Positions 51,027-60,041 of a stretch of DNA of 64,000 nucleotides are shown piece by piece; position 1 is the first letter of the stretch, and each line of letters starts with the position of its first letter. The stretch lies in NCBI RefSeq assembly GCF_038002765.1, contig NZ_JBBODE010000002.1:1240001-1304000 (forward strand), read 5' to 3'. The notes below the pieces were generated by a model. It was not told the origin of the DNA. It saw only the letters and a list, made by a program, of their open reading frames with translations, and ran no database searches. A program made the translations under genes and the position numbers. The DNA comes from Peribacillus sp. FSL H8-0477. GTDB taxonomy: Bacteria; Bacillota; Bacilli; Bacillales; DSM-1321.

Positions 51027-52157
51027 ATGGAACAGCTTAATCCATTTACGAAAATTCGCAGAGATCTGCATAAAATTCCGGAAACAGGGTTTCAGGAGGT
51101 TAAGACCCAACAATATCTTTTAGATTATATACACAGTCTGCCTCAGGAACGATTAGAAATAGAAACGTGGAAAACAGGGATTTTTGTAAAAATAAACGGA
51201 ACAAATCCACATAAGACGATTGGCTATCGTGCAGATATCGATGGTCTTCCTATTGTCGAGGAAACAGATTTACCCTATCAATCAGAGCATCATGATCGTA
51301 TGCATGCTTGTGGTCATGATTTTCATATGAGCATCGCATTAGGGGTGTTCACACACTTTGTACATACGGCAATAAATGATCATTTACTCTTTATCTTTCA
51401 GCCTGCTGAAGAGGGGCCAGGCGGTGCCGAGCCTATGTTAAAAGCGGCACCGATGGAAAGATGGAAGCCAGACATGATTATAGGTCTTCATATTGCCCCA
51501 GAGTACCCAGTTGGTACAATAGCGATCAAGGAAGGGCTCTTATTCGCCAACACTTCAGAATTATTTATTGATTTGAAAGGAAAGGGCGGGCATGCTGCTT
51601 ATCCTCATGAAACAAATGATATGGTTGTTGCCGCTTGTACACTTGTAAGTCAGCTGCAAACGATTGTTTCTCGAAATGTAAATCCGCTCGATTCAGCTGT
51701 CGTAACAATTGGGAAGATTACTGGCGGTACGGTTCAGAACATTATCGCTGAAAATGCACGCTTGGAAGGTACTATTCGAACACTAAATGCGGAATCTATG
51801 GCTAAGGTCAAATTGCGAATCGAACAATTAGTAAAGGGAATGGAAATCAGTTATCAGTGTCAAACTGCGATCGACTATGGATGTATGTATTATCAGGTTC
51901 AAAATGAACCGAAATTAACCAATGAATTTATTGAATTTGCAGAGAAAGATGATGACATTAACGTCTATCACTGTAGAGAAGCAATGACTGGGGAAGACTT
52001 TGGCTATATGCTAAAGGAAATACCAGGCTTTATGTTCTGGCTGGGTGTAGACTCAGAATTTGGACTTCACAGCGCCAGGCTGAATCCAAATGAAAAGGCA
52101 ATAGAACGTGCAATAGCTTTTCTCACTCGTTATTTAACATATAAGGGATCACTCTAA
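51027..52157 (+). CDS. dapL: N-acetyl-L,L-diaminopimelate deacetylase
   Basis: 376 aa M20-family metallohydrolase. Metal-binding residues appear in [16 protein letters not shown] (~96), [13 protein letters not shown] (~128), [13 protein letters not shown] (~153) and the last His in the C-terminal catalytic region near [18 protein letters not shown] (~343). The dimerisation domain is in the middle (~175-290). DapL removes the acetyl group to give L,L-DAP. ATG 51,027 follows AGGGGGAAAA and matches the family N-terminus ([20 protein letters not shown]). Its partners DapH and PatA are also in this window. Confidence 0.94.
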   Translation: MEQLNPFTKIRRDLHKIPETGFQEVKTQQYLLDYIHSLPQERLEIETWKTGIFVKINGTNPHKTIGYRADIDGLPIVEETDLPYQSEHHDRMHACGHDFHMSIALGVFTHFVHTAINDHLLFIFQPAEEGPGGAEPMLKAAPMERWKPDMIIGLHIAPEYPVGTIAIKEGLLFANTSELFIDLKGKGGHAAYPHETNDMVVAACTLVSQLQTIVSRNVNPLDSAVVTIGKITGGTVQNIIAENARLEGTIRTLNAESMAKVKLRIEQLVKGMEISYQCQTAIDYGCMYYQVQNEPKLTNEFIEFAEKDDDINVYHCREAMTGEDFGYMLKEIPGFMFWLGVDSEFGLHSARLNPNEKAIERAIAFLTRYLTYKGSL

Positions 52158-52169
52158 AATAAATCGATT

Positions 52170-52206
52170 GCCAAAGAACCCTCCAGCTACTGGAGGGTTC
52201 TTTGGC
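52170..52206 (+). terminator. Strong inverted repeat after dapL
   Basis: GCCAAAGAACCCTCCAG and its exact complement, a 17-bp stem with a 3-nt loop. There is no downstream T run, but the 3' arm itself contains GGTTCTTTGG. Confidence 0.7.
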
Positions 52207-52261
52207 TCTGATGTACTTTGTGATCTTAAAAGTAAATCTATTATTCCTTTTAAAAAGAGTG

Positions 52262-53101
52262 TTAATTTTCGATGTTCATCGAAGGCTGACGAACCATGCC
52301 TCGTTTAATTGCAACACGTAGCTGTCTTTCGATTTCCCCTTGCTTACCGTTTACGGTCTTAGCAAGTACTCGTATCACCATGTTTGATGAATCAAATTCT
52401 TGAACACTGAGGACGTTTGGTCCTTCAATAATACTATCTTCATTGTTTGTGCTGACTTCTCTACAGGCATCTTCAATCAATTCCGTCATTAAATCTAAAT
52501 CAGCCGAAGAATCTATACTAATATCGACAAGTGCACGCATATTCCCTCGAGAGTGGTTACTTAGACTAGTAATCTGGCGATTTGGAAGATAGTGGAGGGT
52601 TCCGTCCATTCCGCGAATAATCGTCGTCTTTAAACCTAGCTGTTCAACAACACCAGAAAATGAGCCAATCGTGACATAATCGCCGACATCAAGCTGTTTT
52701 TCAAGAAGTAAAAAGAAGCCTGTTACCACATCACTAACTAGCCCTTGAGCACCAAATCCAACTGCTAGCCCAGCCACACCAGCACCTGCTAATATAGCAG
52801 TTGTTTTTATGCCTACTAATTGAAGAAGTGTCACTATTAAGAGAAAAGCAAGAACATAGTTTGTGGTATTACGAATTAAACTCTCCAACGTTAGAGCTCT
52901 GCCGGGGGAGACGTTTTTTCGTAATTGAATCTTAGCAAACCCTGTTTGGATCAGCTTACCAGCCGAAGCTCTCATTAATACATATATGATATAAGTAAGA
53001 AACATTTGCAGCAGGATAAAGCTCCCTGATAGAAGCATCGTTTTCCAATCAATATTTTGATAGTCTTTTGGGATTAGATTTAAAATTGAATAAGCAATCA
53101 T
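52262..53101 (-). CDS. ykuT: Small-conductance mechanosensitive channel (MscS family)
   Basis: 279 aa. Two hydrophobic helices precede TM3-like segment LVGIKTTAILAGAGVAGLAVGFGAQGLVSDVVTGFFLLLEKQLDVGDYVTIGSFSGVVEQLGLKTTIIR (~85-153), the conserved pore-and-beta domain of MscS. Opens under membrane tension to release osmolytes. ATG 53,101 follows AAAGGTTG. Corresponds to YkuT; the location near dapL agrees with B. subtilis. Confidence 0.88.
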   Translation of the reverse strand: MIAYSILNLIPKDYQNIDWKTMLLSGSFILLQMFLTYIIYVLMRASAGKLIQTGFAKIQLRKNVSPGRALTLESLIRNTTNYVLAFLLIVTLLQLVGIKTTAILAGAGVAGLAVGFGAQGLVSDVVTGFFLLLEKQLDVGDYVTIGSFSGVVEQLGLKTTIIRGMDGTLHYLPNRQITSLSNHSRGNMRALVDISIDSSADLDLMTELIEDACREVSTNNEDSIIEGPNVLSVQEFDSSNMVIRVLAKTVNGKQGEIERQLRVAIKRGMVRQPSMNIEN

Positions 53102-53321
53102 TTTAACAACCTTTCTATGTGGAACAATTCCTTAAATTCTCTCAAACCTACGCTCCCAATTTATTCCCTTTACTAATTAAGATAAACGTTAAAAGAAATA
53201 ATAGTCATTATTTATAGGTAGAAAGCAGGTGGAAATCACCATTATGCAAATTGTTAAAAAATATAAAATATTTTAAAAAATAGGTGGAAATTTATTTCGA
53301 AACTCGGTATATTAGATAATA

Positions 53322-53340
53322 CGTTCTCTAACGAAGAACG
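53322..53340 (+). promoter_or_regulatory. Inverted repeat CGTTCT-N7-AGAACG upstream of yknU
   Basis: Exact 6-bp arms separated by 7 nt, about 50 nt ahead of the yknU start and near a TATTAG/GATAAT -10-like sequence. Size and place fit an operator of a MarR/MerR/LexA-like regulator, which is not identified; it does not match the LexA box. Confidence 0.4.
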
Positions 53341-53391
53341 AAATTTTGGATACTTTATTTGTTTTTTTACAGAAGAAAGGAGGACTAATAG

Positions 53392-55149
53392 ATGGAGACG
53401 TTAAGAAAGTTAAAGGATTTTTATTGGCCGTATAAGCGGTACTTTTTTATATCGCTGCTGTTTCTTATTGTTGCTACGGCAATAACTGTGATCTATCCCG
53501 TCTTACTAAAAATTACAATTGATGAGGTAGCACTAAATAAAAACTATAAACTGGTGTCCTACTTAGCCCTGGGGTTTGTTGGAATGATGGGAGTGAAAGG
53601 GCTAGCGACATTTATCCAGCAGTACTATGGAGATGTGTTTGGTGTATCAGCCGTATATAAATTACGGAATTCGTTATATGAGAAACTTCAATATTTACCC
53701 TTTCGTTATTATGACAATGCAAAGACTGGAGATTTAATGTCCCGTCTTACTGCTGATGTTGAAGGCTTCCGTTTTTTTCTATCTTATGGTTTTTCGGAAT
53801 TGCTGCGGTTTGTCTTAATGGTAAGTCTTTGTTTCGGAGTGATGATGTATTATTCCATCCCTCTAACACTTGTTACACTTGCGACGTTACCCTTTCTTGC
53901 AGTAGTAGTTTACCAGTTTGATAAAAAAGTACACCCAGCTTTCAGAAAAGTCAGAAAATCGTTTGGCCAGTTAAATACAAACGTACAGGAAAATATCAGT
54001 GGAATTAATACGGTCAAGTCATTATCACGAGAAGAATTTGAAATTAATAAATTTAACAAGGCAAATATAGATTATAAAGAAACCTCTCTTATGACGTCAG
54101 GAATTTGGGCAAAGTATTTCCCGCTTATGGAGCTTTTAGGTAACCTTTCTGTTGTAGCTTTACTAGCTTATGGAGGATATTTGGTCATTGGTAATCAACT
54201 TACATATGGCGAATTGGTTGCTTTTTATAGCCTCGTTGGGTACATTCTTTGGCCAATTATTAATCTAGGATTTGTTATTAATATGTTCTCGCAGGCAAAA
54301 GCATCAGGGGAAAGATTACTTGAAATTATGGAGGAAGAAAAGCACATTGAAGTTAATCAAAATCCGATTATGAAAGACAATTTACTTGGTGCAGTAGACT
54401 TTCGCCATGTAACCCTTCAATATGCAGAAGAAGATGACGCAGCCTTAGAGGATGTCTCTTTTACGGTAAAGCCAGGAAAGGTAGTTGGATTGATTGGGGC
54501 TACCGGAAGCGGGAAAACATCGATAACTCAGCTTATTACCAGGTTTTATGAACCGACTGAAGGAGAAATACGGATTGATGATCAGTCTATAAAAGATTAT
54601 TCACTTGATACACTTCGTAAGAATATTGGCTTTGTACTTCAGGAATCCTTTCTCTTCTCTTCAACCATTCGAGCGAACATTGCTTACGGAAACCCTGAGG
54701 CATCGTTGGAAGCAATCATTGATGCAGCCAAACGGGCCGATGCTCACGATTTTATTATGGAGCTGCCTGCTCAATACGACACGTTGCTTGGTGAACGCGG
54801 CATGGGACTATCCGGAGGACAAAAACAGCGGATTGCTATAGCAAGGGCTATTTGTATTAATCCAAGTATATTAATCCTAGATGATGCAACAAGTGCGGTG
54901 GATATGGAAACAGAATTCAAAATTCAAGCAGCCCTCAAAGATGTTATGAGAGACCGGACAACGGTTATTATTGCTCATCGAATATCTTCCTTGAAACACG
55001 CGGATGAAATACTTGTGCTTGATAATGGAAAAGTCAGTGAAAGAGGGACACATGAACAATTAATTAGGCGTAAAGGCACCTATCAACGAATCTATGATAT
55101 TCAGTTTCAAGATAAAGAAGCCGTTTCACTTGCAGGAGGGAGTATATGA
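53392..55149 (+). CDS. yknU: ABC exporter half-transporter with degenerate Walker B (YknU-like)
   Basis: 585 aa. N-terminal six-helix membrane domain (~15-310), C-terminal ATPase. Walker A is IGATGSGKTSITQLI (~372), Q-loop FVLQESFLFSSTIRANIAYG (~419), signature LSGGQKQRIAIARAIC (~475), Walker B ILILDDATSAVDMETE (~496), H-loop TTVIIAHRISSLKH (~524). The catalytic Glu after Walker B is Asp (DD instead of DE), which marks the degenerate site of heterodimeric exporters. ATG follows AAAGGAGGA. Partner yknV overlaps by ATGA. Confidence 0.88.
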   Translation: METLRKLKDFYWPYKRYFFISLLFLIVATAITVIYPVLLKITIDEVALNKNYKLVSYLALGFVGMMGVKGLATFIQQYYGDVFGVSAVYKLRNSLYEKLQYLPFRYYDNAKTGDLMSRLTADVEGFRFFLSYGFSELLRFVLMVSLCFGVMMYYSIPLTLVTLATLPFLAVVVYQFDKKVHPAFRKVRKSFGQLNTNVQENISGINTVKSLSREEFEINKFNKANIDYKETSLMTSGIWAKYFPLMELLGNLSVVALLAYGGYLVIGNQLTYGELVAFYSLVGYILWPIINLGFVINMFSQAKASGERLLEIMEEEKHIEVNQNPIMKDNLLGAVDFRHVTLQYAEEDDAALEDVSFTVKPGKVVGLIGATGSGKTSITQLITRFYEPTEGEIRIDDQSIKDYSLDTLRKNIGFVLQESFLFSSTIRANIAYGNPEASLEAIIDAAKRADAHDFIMELPAQYDTLLGERGMGLSGGQKQRIAIARAICINPSILILDDATSAVDMETEFKIQAALKDVMRDRTTVIIAHRISSLKHADEILVLDNGKVSERGTHEQLIRRKGTYQRIYDIQFQDKEAVSLAGGSI

Positions 55150-56966
55150 AGCAAACTAACATAGAAAAAAGTGTTTTGAAACGATTTCAATATTCAACCG
55201 ATCAAGTAATTGAAAAACCGTTTAATTATAAGCAAATGGTCCGCTTATTTCGTTATATATTACCTTATTCAAGGACGCTGCTGCCGCTTGCCATACTAAT
55301 GGTATTGCTGACAACGGCTATTAAATTAGTAATTCCCACTTTAATTGGAGTCTATACGCTTGATGGAGCAATTGAGAATAAAGACATTTCGCAGCTTTAT
55401 CTTCTTGTTGCCATTTTATGTGGAATGTATGTAGTTTCTTATGCGGCCAACATCTTCAGAATAAAATGGATGAATGAACTAGGGCAAAATGTTATATACG
55501 ATCTTCGTAAGCATTTATTCACCCATGTCCAAAGTTTATCTCATCGGTTTTTTGATCAGCGTTCGGCTGGTTCGATTCTAGTCCGAATAATGAATGATAT
55601 TAATTCACTACAGGAACTCTTTACGAATGGTGTCATTAATTTATTGATGGATGTAGTCCTCTTAATTGGAGTAATCGTCATCCTCTTTATTTTGAGTCCA
55701 CCATTAACTCTAGCGATTTTGATTATTCTCCCAATCATGTTCTTTATTTCAACCAGCTTACGAAAGAAAATTCGCAAAAGCTGGCAGGTTGTTCGAATTA
55801 AACAAGCGAAATTGAACTCTCATTTAAATGAAAGCATTCAAGGGATCCGAATTACACAATCTTTCACGCAGGAAAAGGAAAATATGGCCTTTTTTGATGG
55901 CGTGAATGATGAGAATTTTGTAAGTTGGAAAGATGCATCGAAAAAGAATGCGGTTTTCCGCCCCTTAGTGGAAATGACTAATGCAGTTGGTACAGCTGTT
56001 TTAATCTGGTACGGGACACACCTTATTCAGAATGAAACCATTACGATCGGTGTGTTTGTTTCTTTCGCATTTTATCTAGGGATGTTCTGGGAACCAATTT
56101 CAAGACTCGGTCAAGTTTATAATCAATTATTGGTAGGTATGGCCTCTTCTGAAAGAATCTTTGAATATATTGATGAAAAGCCGCTGATCGATGAGCGAAA
56201 GGATGCTATTCGATTAGAGAAGATGAGAGGTGAAATCATCTTTGATCAGGTAGATTTCTCCTATGATGGAAAACGCCAAGCATTAAAGAACATTAGTTTG
56301 GAGATGAAGGCAGGACAGTCAATCGCTCTTGTCGGACATACCGGTTCTGGTAAGACAACAATTGCAAGCCTTATCAGTCGTTTTTATGATTCAACTGGTG
56401 GATCTGTTAAAATTGATGGTGTTGATGTGCGAAATTTATCTGTAGACAGTCTTAGAGGAAACATTAGTATTGTCTTGCAAGATACCTTTATCTTTTCAGG
56501 AACGATCATGGAGAATATCCGTTTTGGCCGGCCTGATGCAACCGACTCAGAAGTTATTTCTGCAGCAAAGGCAGTGGGGGCAGACCACTTTATCAGCAGA
56601 CTTCCAAATAACTATGGTACAGAGGTAGAAGAACGGGGAAATATTCTTTCAGTGGGTGAACGCCAATTGTTATCTTTTGCCCGGGCATTGCTGGCAAATC
56701 CCAAAATACTTATTCTTGATGAAGCGACTGCAAGTATTGATACAGAAACGGAAGTTAAAATCCAAGAAGCACTAAAAACCCTATTAAAAGATCGTACTTC
56801 AATTATTATAGCTCATAGGCTTTCTACGATTAGAGAGGCAGATAACATTTTCGTTCTTGATCATGGAGAAATTATTGAAAAGGGTAATCACCAAGAATTA
56901 ATGAAGTATCGTGGCGAATACTATAACCTTGTTCAAGCACAATATACGCTTCAACAAATCAGTTAG
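55146..56966 (+). CDS. yknV: ABC exporter half-transporter, catalytic partner (YknV-like)
   Basis: 606 aa with a ~25-residue cytoplasmic extension before the six-helix membrane domain (~40-345). ATPase: Walker A VGHTGSGKTTIASLISR (~395), Q-loop IVLQDTFIFSGTIMENIRFG (~441), unusual signature LSVGERQLLSFARALL (~498), Walker B ILILDEATASIDTETE with the catalytic Glu (~519) and IIIAHRLSTIREADN (~545). Together with the preceding gene it forms a heterodimeric exporter: one full site, one weakened. The ATGA overlap implies stoichiometric synthesis. Substrate unknown (drug, peptide or lipid). Confidence 0.88.
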   Translation: MKQTNIEKSVLKRFQYSTDQVIEKPFNYKQMVRLFRYILPYSRTLLPLAILMVLLTTAIKLVIPTLIGVYTLDGAIENKDISQLYLLVAILCGMYVVSYAANIFRIKWMNELGQNVIYDLRKHLFTHVQSLSHRFFDQRSAGSILVRIMNDINSLQELFTNGVINLLMDVVLLIGVIVILFILSPPLTLAILIILPIMFFISTSLRKKIRKSWQVVRIKQAKLNSHLNESIQGIRITQSFTQEKENMAFFDGVNDENFVSWKDASKKNAVFRPLVEMTNAVGTAVLIWYGTHLIQNETITIGVFVSFAFYLGMFWEPISRLGQVYNQLLVGMASSERIFEYIDEKPLIDERKDAIRLEKMRGEIIFDQVDFSYDGKRQALKNISLEMKAGQSIALVGHTGSGKTTIASLISRFYDSTGGSVKIDGVDVRNLSVDSLRGNISIVLQDTFIFSGTIMENIRFGRPDATDSEVISAAKAVGADHFISRLPNNYGTEVEERGNILSVGERQLLSFARALLANPKILILDEATASIDTETEVKIQEALKTLLKDRTSIIIAHRLSTIREADNIFVLDHGEIIEKGNHQELMKYRGEYYNLVQAQYTLQQIS

Positions 56967-56973
56967 GGTTACC

Positions 56974-57007
56974 AACCTGCCAAACAAAAGGCAGGTTGTT
57001 TTTTTTA
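56974..57007 (+). terminator. Terminator after yknV
   Basis: AACCTGCC / GGCAGGTT stem with an 8-nt loop and T-rich tail. Confidence 0.85.
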
Positions 57008-57142
57008 TTAAGGGGATCTTGATGAGTAGGCATGCAATGGTTTTTATTTATTACACAGGAGACTTGCAAAATGCTGTAAGTTTTAATTCATTGTGCTAGA
57101 ATAGGTATTATTTGAGTCAGATACAATTCTGGAGGTATTACT

Positions 57143-57802
57143 GTGAAAAAAGAATTTGTAGTGATTGGCCTTGGCCGTTTTGGCGGGAGTATTGTTAAAG
57201 CTCTGGCTGAAGAGGGCATGGAGGTGCTCGCTATTGATTTAGATGAAGATCGAGTCAATGAATATGCGATGATTGCTTCGCATGCTGTAGTTGGAGATAC
57301 AACTGATGAGAATGTATTAAAAAGTCTTGGAATACGGAATTTTGATCACGTGATAGTCGCAATTGGAGACAATATTCAGTCCAGTATTCTAACAACGCTA
57401 ATGCTTAAAGAGCTGGGAATAGGTAATATCACAGTTAAAGCACAAAATGACTATCATGAAAAAGTGCTTCGTAAAATCGGTGCCGACCATGTTGTTCATC
57501 CAGAGCGGGATATGGGGAAAAGAATTGCCCATAAAATCGTCTCAACCAATGTACTAGATTATCTAGAGCTTTCAGATGAACATTCAATCGTCGAAATTGT
57601 GGCAAGTGACAAAATGATTGGAAATTCAATCATCGATTTAGATATTCGAGCAAGGTTTGGGATTAATATCGTAGCAGTAAAAAGAGGGAAAGAAATTATT
57701 GTCTCGCCTCAGGCTGGGGACATAATTCAGAAAGATGATATCTTAATCGTGATTGGTACAGATACAGATATTAATCGTTTTGAAAAGAAAGTGGTGCAAT
57801 AG
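57143..57802 (+). CDS. ktrC: Ktr potassium uptake regulatory subunit, RCK type
   Basis: 219 aa. The N-terminal RCK_N Rossmann fold has GLGRFGGSIVKALAEEGMEVLAIDLDEDRVNEY (nucleotide-binding GLGRFG with acidic D at strand 2), and the C-terminal RCK_C domain (~135-219) contains the cyclic di-AMP-binding surface (NSIIDLDIRARFGINIVAVKRG). It forms an octameric ring that gates KtrB/KtrD; ATP opens and cyclic di-AMP closes. Start GTG 57,143 follows CTGGAGGTA. The location before rnjA matches ykqB/ktrC. Its channel partner KtrD lies at 892. Confidence 0.93.
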   Translation: MKKEFVVIGLGRFGGSIVKALAEEGMEVLAIDLDEDRVNEYAMIASHAVVGDTTDENVLKSLGIRNFDHVIVAIGDNIQSSILTTLMLKELGIGNITVKAQNDYHEKVLRKIGADHVVHPERDMGKRIAHKIVSTNVLDYLELSDEHSIVEIVASDKMIGNSIIDLDIRARFGINIVAVKRGKEIIVSPQAGDIIQKDDILIVIGTDTDINRFEKKVVQ

Positions 57803-57833
57803 AAAAACCGTTCCCATTGGGAACGGTTTTTCT
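57801..57833 (+). terminator. Bidirectional terminator between ktrC and rnjA
   Basis: AGAAAAACCGTTCCC-ATT-GGGAACGGTTTTTCT, a 15-bp stem with A and T flanks for both convergent genes. Confidence 0.88.
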
Positions 57834-57844
57834 ATTGCTTTTTA

Positions 57845-59512
57845 TTAAACTTCCATAATGATTGGTAAAATCATTGGACGTCTTTTTGTTTTTTCGTAAA
57901 GGAATGGTGATAAGGTATCTGTAATCTCATTTTTGATTTCTGACCATTGAGTGGTTTTACGTTCCATTACTTTATTTAAATGCTTAGTAATTAGAGATTG
58001 AGCGTCACTGATTAAGTCACCAGATTCTCTCATGTAAACGAACCCTCTCGAGATAATGTCAGGTCCAGCTGAGATTCTAAAGTCCTTCATGTTAATACTT
58101 ACTACCACGATAACAAGACCCTCTTCAGAGAGAATGCGACGGTCGCGTAATACGATATTACCGATATCACCAATACCGCTGCCATCAATATAAACGGAAC
58201 CTGAAGGAATTTTTCCGGCAATCTGAGCAGTTTTATCGCTTAATGCTAACACATCGCCATTGTCCATCATGAAGCAGTTTTCTTCTGGAACTCCACAGTC
58301 AATAGCATGCTGCGTATGCATTTTTTGCATACGATACTCACCATGAATCGGCATAAAGAACTTCGGCTTAATTAAGCGAAGCATTAACTTTTGTTCTTGC
58401 TGTCCACCGTGTCCTGAGGTATGAATATTGCTCAGTGGTCCAGAAATAACATCTGCACCTGCCCGGTATAGCTGGTTAATCGTTCTAGAAACGCTGATTG
58501 TGTTTCCAGGAATCGGTGAAGAAGAAAAGACTACTGTATCACCAGGGATGATTTGGATCTGGCGATGAGTGCCATTTGCAATTCTTGACAAGGCAGCCAT
58601 GCGCTCTCCTTGGCTTCCTGTACATAAAATCGTAACCTTATTAGCAGGCAGACGATTGATTTGTTGTGCATCAATAAATGTTTCTTTAGGAGCTACAATA
58701 TAGCCTAGATCTTGTCCGATATTAATGGCTGCTTCCATACTGCGTCCGAAAACGGCAACCTTACGTCCATTATCTACTGCAGCTTCAATTACTTGCTGTA
58801 ATCTATGGATATTTGACGCGAATGTAGCAAAGATAATTCTGCCGTCCACTTTGCGGAAGATATCATCAATGCTTTCTCCAACTTTACGCTCTGACATCGT
58901 AAAAGTAGGGACTTCGCTGTTCGTACTGTCTGACAGCAGGCAAAGAACGCCTTCCTTACCGATTTCAGCCATTTTTGTTAAGTTAGCAGGTTCACCAACA
59001 GGTGTGAAGTCAAACTTAAAATCTCCAGTATGAACAACTTGACCAGGAGGTGTTTTAACAACAATTCCATAGGAATCAGGAATACTGTGTGTGGTACGGA
59101 AAAACGAAACAGATGTTTTCCGGAATTTAATCACATCGTCTTCTTGGATTTCAATCAGATTTGTCGTACGAAGAAGGCCGTGTTCTTCTAGTTTATTACG
59201 AAGAAGACCAAGTGCTAATTTCCCGCCGTAGACTGGAATATTAATCTGTTTTAAAAGGTAAGGAATACCGCCGATATGATCTTCATGACCATGGGTAATA
59301 AATAATCCTTTAATTTTATCCACGTTTTTAACTAAGTAGCTGTAATCTGGAATGACATAATCAATTCCAAGAAGCTCATCTTCAGGGAACTTGATTCCCG
59401 CATCGATTACGACAATTTCATCCTGAAATTGTACTGCATATGTGTTTTTACCGATTTCGCCTAGTCCGCCTAATGCGAAAACGGCCGTTTGGTCATTTTT
59501 TACGAATTTCAT
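57845..59512 (-). CDS. rnjA: Ribonuclease J1
   Basis: 555 aa, exactly as B. subtilis RNase J1. The metallo-beta-lactamase core has [15 protein letters not shown] (~74; HxHxDH) and HTGDFKFDF (~164), with the beta-CASP insertion ([61 protein letters not shown] ~365-390) and a C-terminal domain. A 5'-3' exo- and endonuclease central to mRNA turnover and 16S maturation. Starts 3 nt after rpoY stops, so the two are cotranscribed. Confidence 0.97.
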   Translation of the reverse strand: MKFVKNDQTAVFALGGLGEIGKNTYAVQFQDEIVVIDAGIKFPEDELLGIDYVIPDYSYLVKNVDKIKGLFITHGHEDHIGGIPYLLKQINIPVYGGKLALGLLRNKLEEHGLLRTTNLIEIQEDDVIKFRKTSVSFFRTTHSIPDSYGIVVKTPPGQVVHTGDFKFDFTPVGEPANLTKMAEIGKEGVLCLLSDSTNSEVPTFTMSERKVGESIDDIFRKVDGRIIFATFASNIHRLQQVIEAAVDNGRKVAVFGRSMEAAINIGQDLGYIVAPKETFIDAQQINRLPANKVTILCTGSQGERMAALSRIANGTHRQIQIIPGDTVVFSSSPIPGNTISVSRTINQLYRAGADVISGPLSNIHTSGHGGQQEQKLMLRLIKPKFFMPIHGEYRMQKMHTQHAIDCGVPEENCFMMDNGDVLALSDKTAQIAGKIPSGSVYIDGSGIGDIGNIVLRDRRILSEEGLVIVVVSINMKDFRISAGPDIISRGFVYMRESGDLISDAQSLITKHLNKVMERKTTQWSEIKNEITDTLSPFLYEKTKRRPMILPIIMEV

Positions 59513-59515
59513 AAA

Positions 59516-59731
59516 TTATCCTAGCTCCAATACTTTAAAATCTGGATTGTTTTGTTTTTCATATTCATAGTATGCACCTGTTACGGGTTCAACATATTCA
59601 ACGTTAAATGGCTTGTCCTTGATTTTAAAACGAGCCTCACGAATTGAATCCGCTTCAACATATATGGTATGAGTATGCTCACGCACGGCTACCTCTTTAA
59701 GGGTTTCTTGATAATAAACTTTAAAAATCAT
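59516..59731 (-). CDS. rpoY: RNA polymerase epsilon subunit
   Basis: 71 aa, MIFKVYYQETLKEVAVREHTHTIYVEA... EYEKQNNPDFKVLELG, characteristic of RpoY (YkzG), the small phage-Gp2-like subunit bound to Firmicutes RNA polymerase. ATG follows TAGGAGAGA. It precedes rnjA in the same operon, as in B. subtilis. A structured GC-rich element lies 100 nt upstream. Confidence 0.93.
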   Translation of the reverse strand: MIFKVYYQETLKEVAVREHTHTIYVEADSIREARFKIKDKPFNVEYVEPVTGAYYEYEKQNNPDFKVLELG

Positions 59732-59830
59732 TCTTAATCTCTCCTATTCATTTTCAATTACTAATTTCATTATATATAAAAACAACAATTTTTTCATGTT
59801 TTACAAGAAAAAACAGAGTGCTTCTCAAAT

Positions 59831-59981
59831 ATGGTAAGGGTGAGACGAGGTCCACCGAGGGGAGGACACAGGTTTGAAACGGCGTCACTACTGAAATGAT
59901 CGCTGTCATTCTTAGTTCGACCTTGTACACACCCGGCATGGAATGACGAATTATGTATGACGAATAAAAAGGTCTTACCAT
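59831..59981. ncRNA. GC-rich structured element upstream of rpoY (candidate RNA)
   Basis: The 151-nt element is bounded by ATGGTAAG (59,831-59,838) and its complement CTTACCAT (59,974-59,981). Inside are three further hairpins: GTCC/GGAC (~59,849-59,867), GCGTCA/TGATCGC (59,882-59,903) and GTCATTC/GAATGAC (59,905-59,947), plus a direct repeat ATGACGAAT at 59,943 and 59,957. It stands out from AT-rich flanks. It could be an rpoY-rnjA leader on the minus strand, a plus-strand small RNA ending at the hairpin at 60,002, or a small mobile element. No known riboswitch or T-box motif matches. Confidence 0.4.
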
Positions 59982-60001
59982 GAAACATTACAATAAGGAA
60001 G

Positions 60002-60032
60002 AAGCCCTTCGCAAGTTTTTGAAGGGCTTTAT
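60002..60032 (-). terminator. Hairpin after the 23-aa peptide gene
   Basis: AAGCCCTTC / GAAGGGCTT, perfect 9-bp stem. On the minus strand it is followed by CTTCTTCCTT and lies just past the small peptide stop; on the plus strand by TATT. Could work on either strand. Confidence 0.55.
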
Positions 60033-60041
60033 TAAAAATAG

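Larger units (their letters stand above)
59732..60041. other. 310-bp region upstream of rpoY
   Basis: Holds the structured element (59,831-59,981) and hairpin (60,002-60,032). Between 59,732 and 59,830 it is AT-rich with a TATAAT on the minus strand near 59,772, a likely rpoY -10. A plus-strand frame of 21 codons at 59,980 (MKHYNKEEALRKFLKGFIKN) overlaps the hairpin and is not called. Confidence 0.45.

Noticed and set aside
53322..53340. LexA (SOS) box upstream of yknU
   Set aside because: The Bacillus LexA consensus CGAACRNRYGTTYC is not matched; the arms point the other way.
59831..59981. T-box, SAM, FMN, lysine, ydaO or other known riboswitch
   Set aside because: I looked for their conserved core sequences (for example the T-box AGGGUGGNACCGCG) and did not find them.
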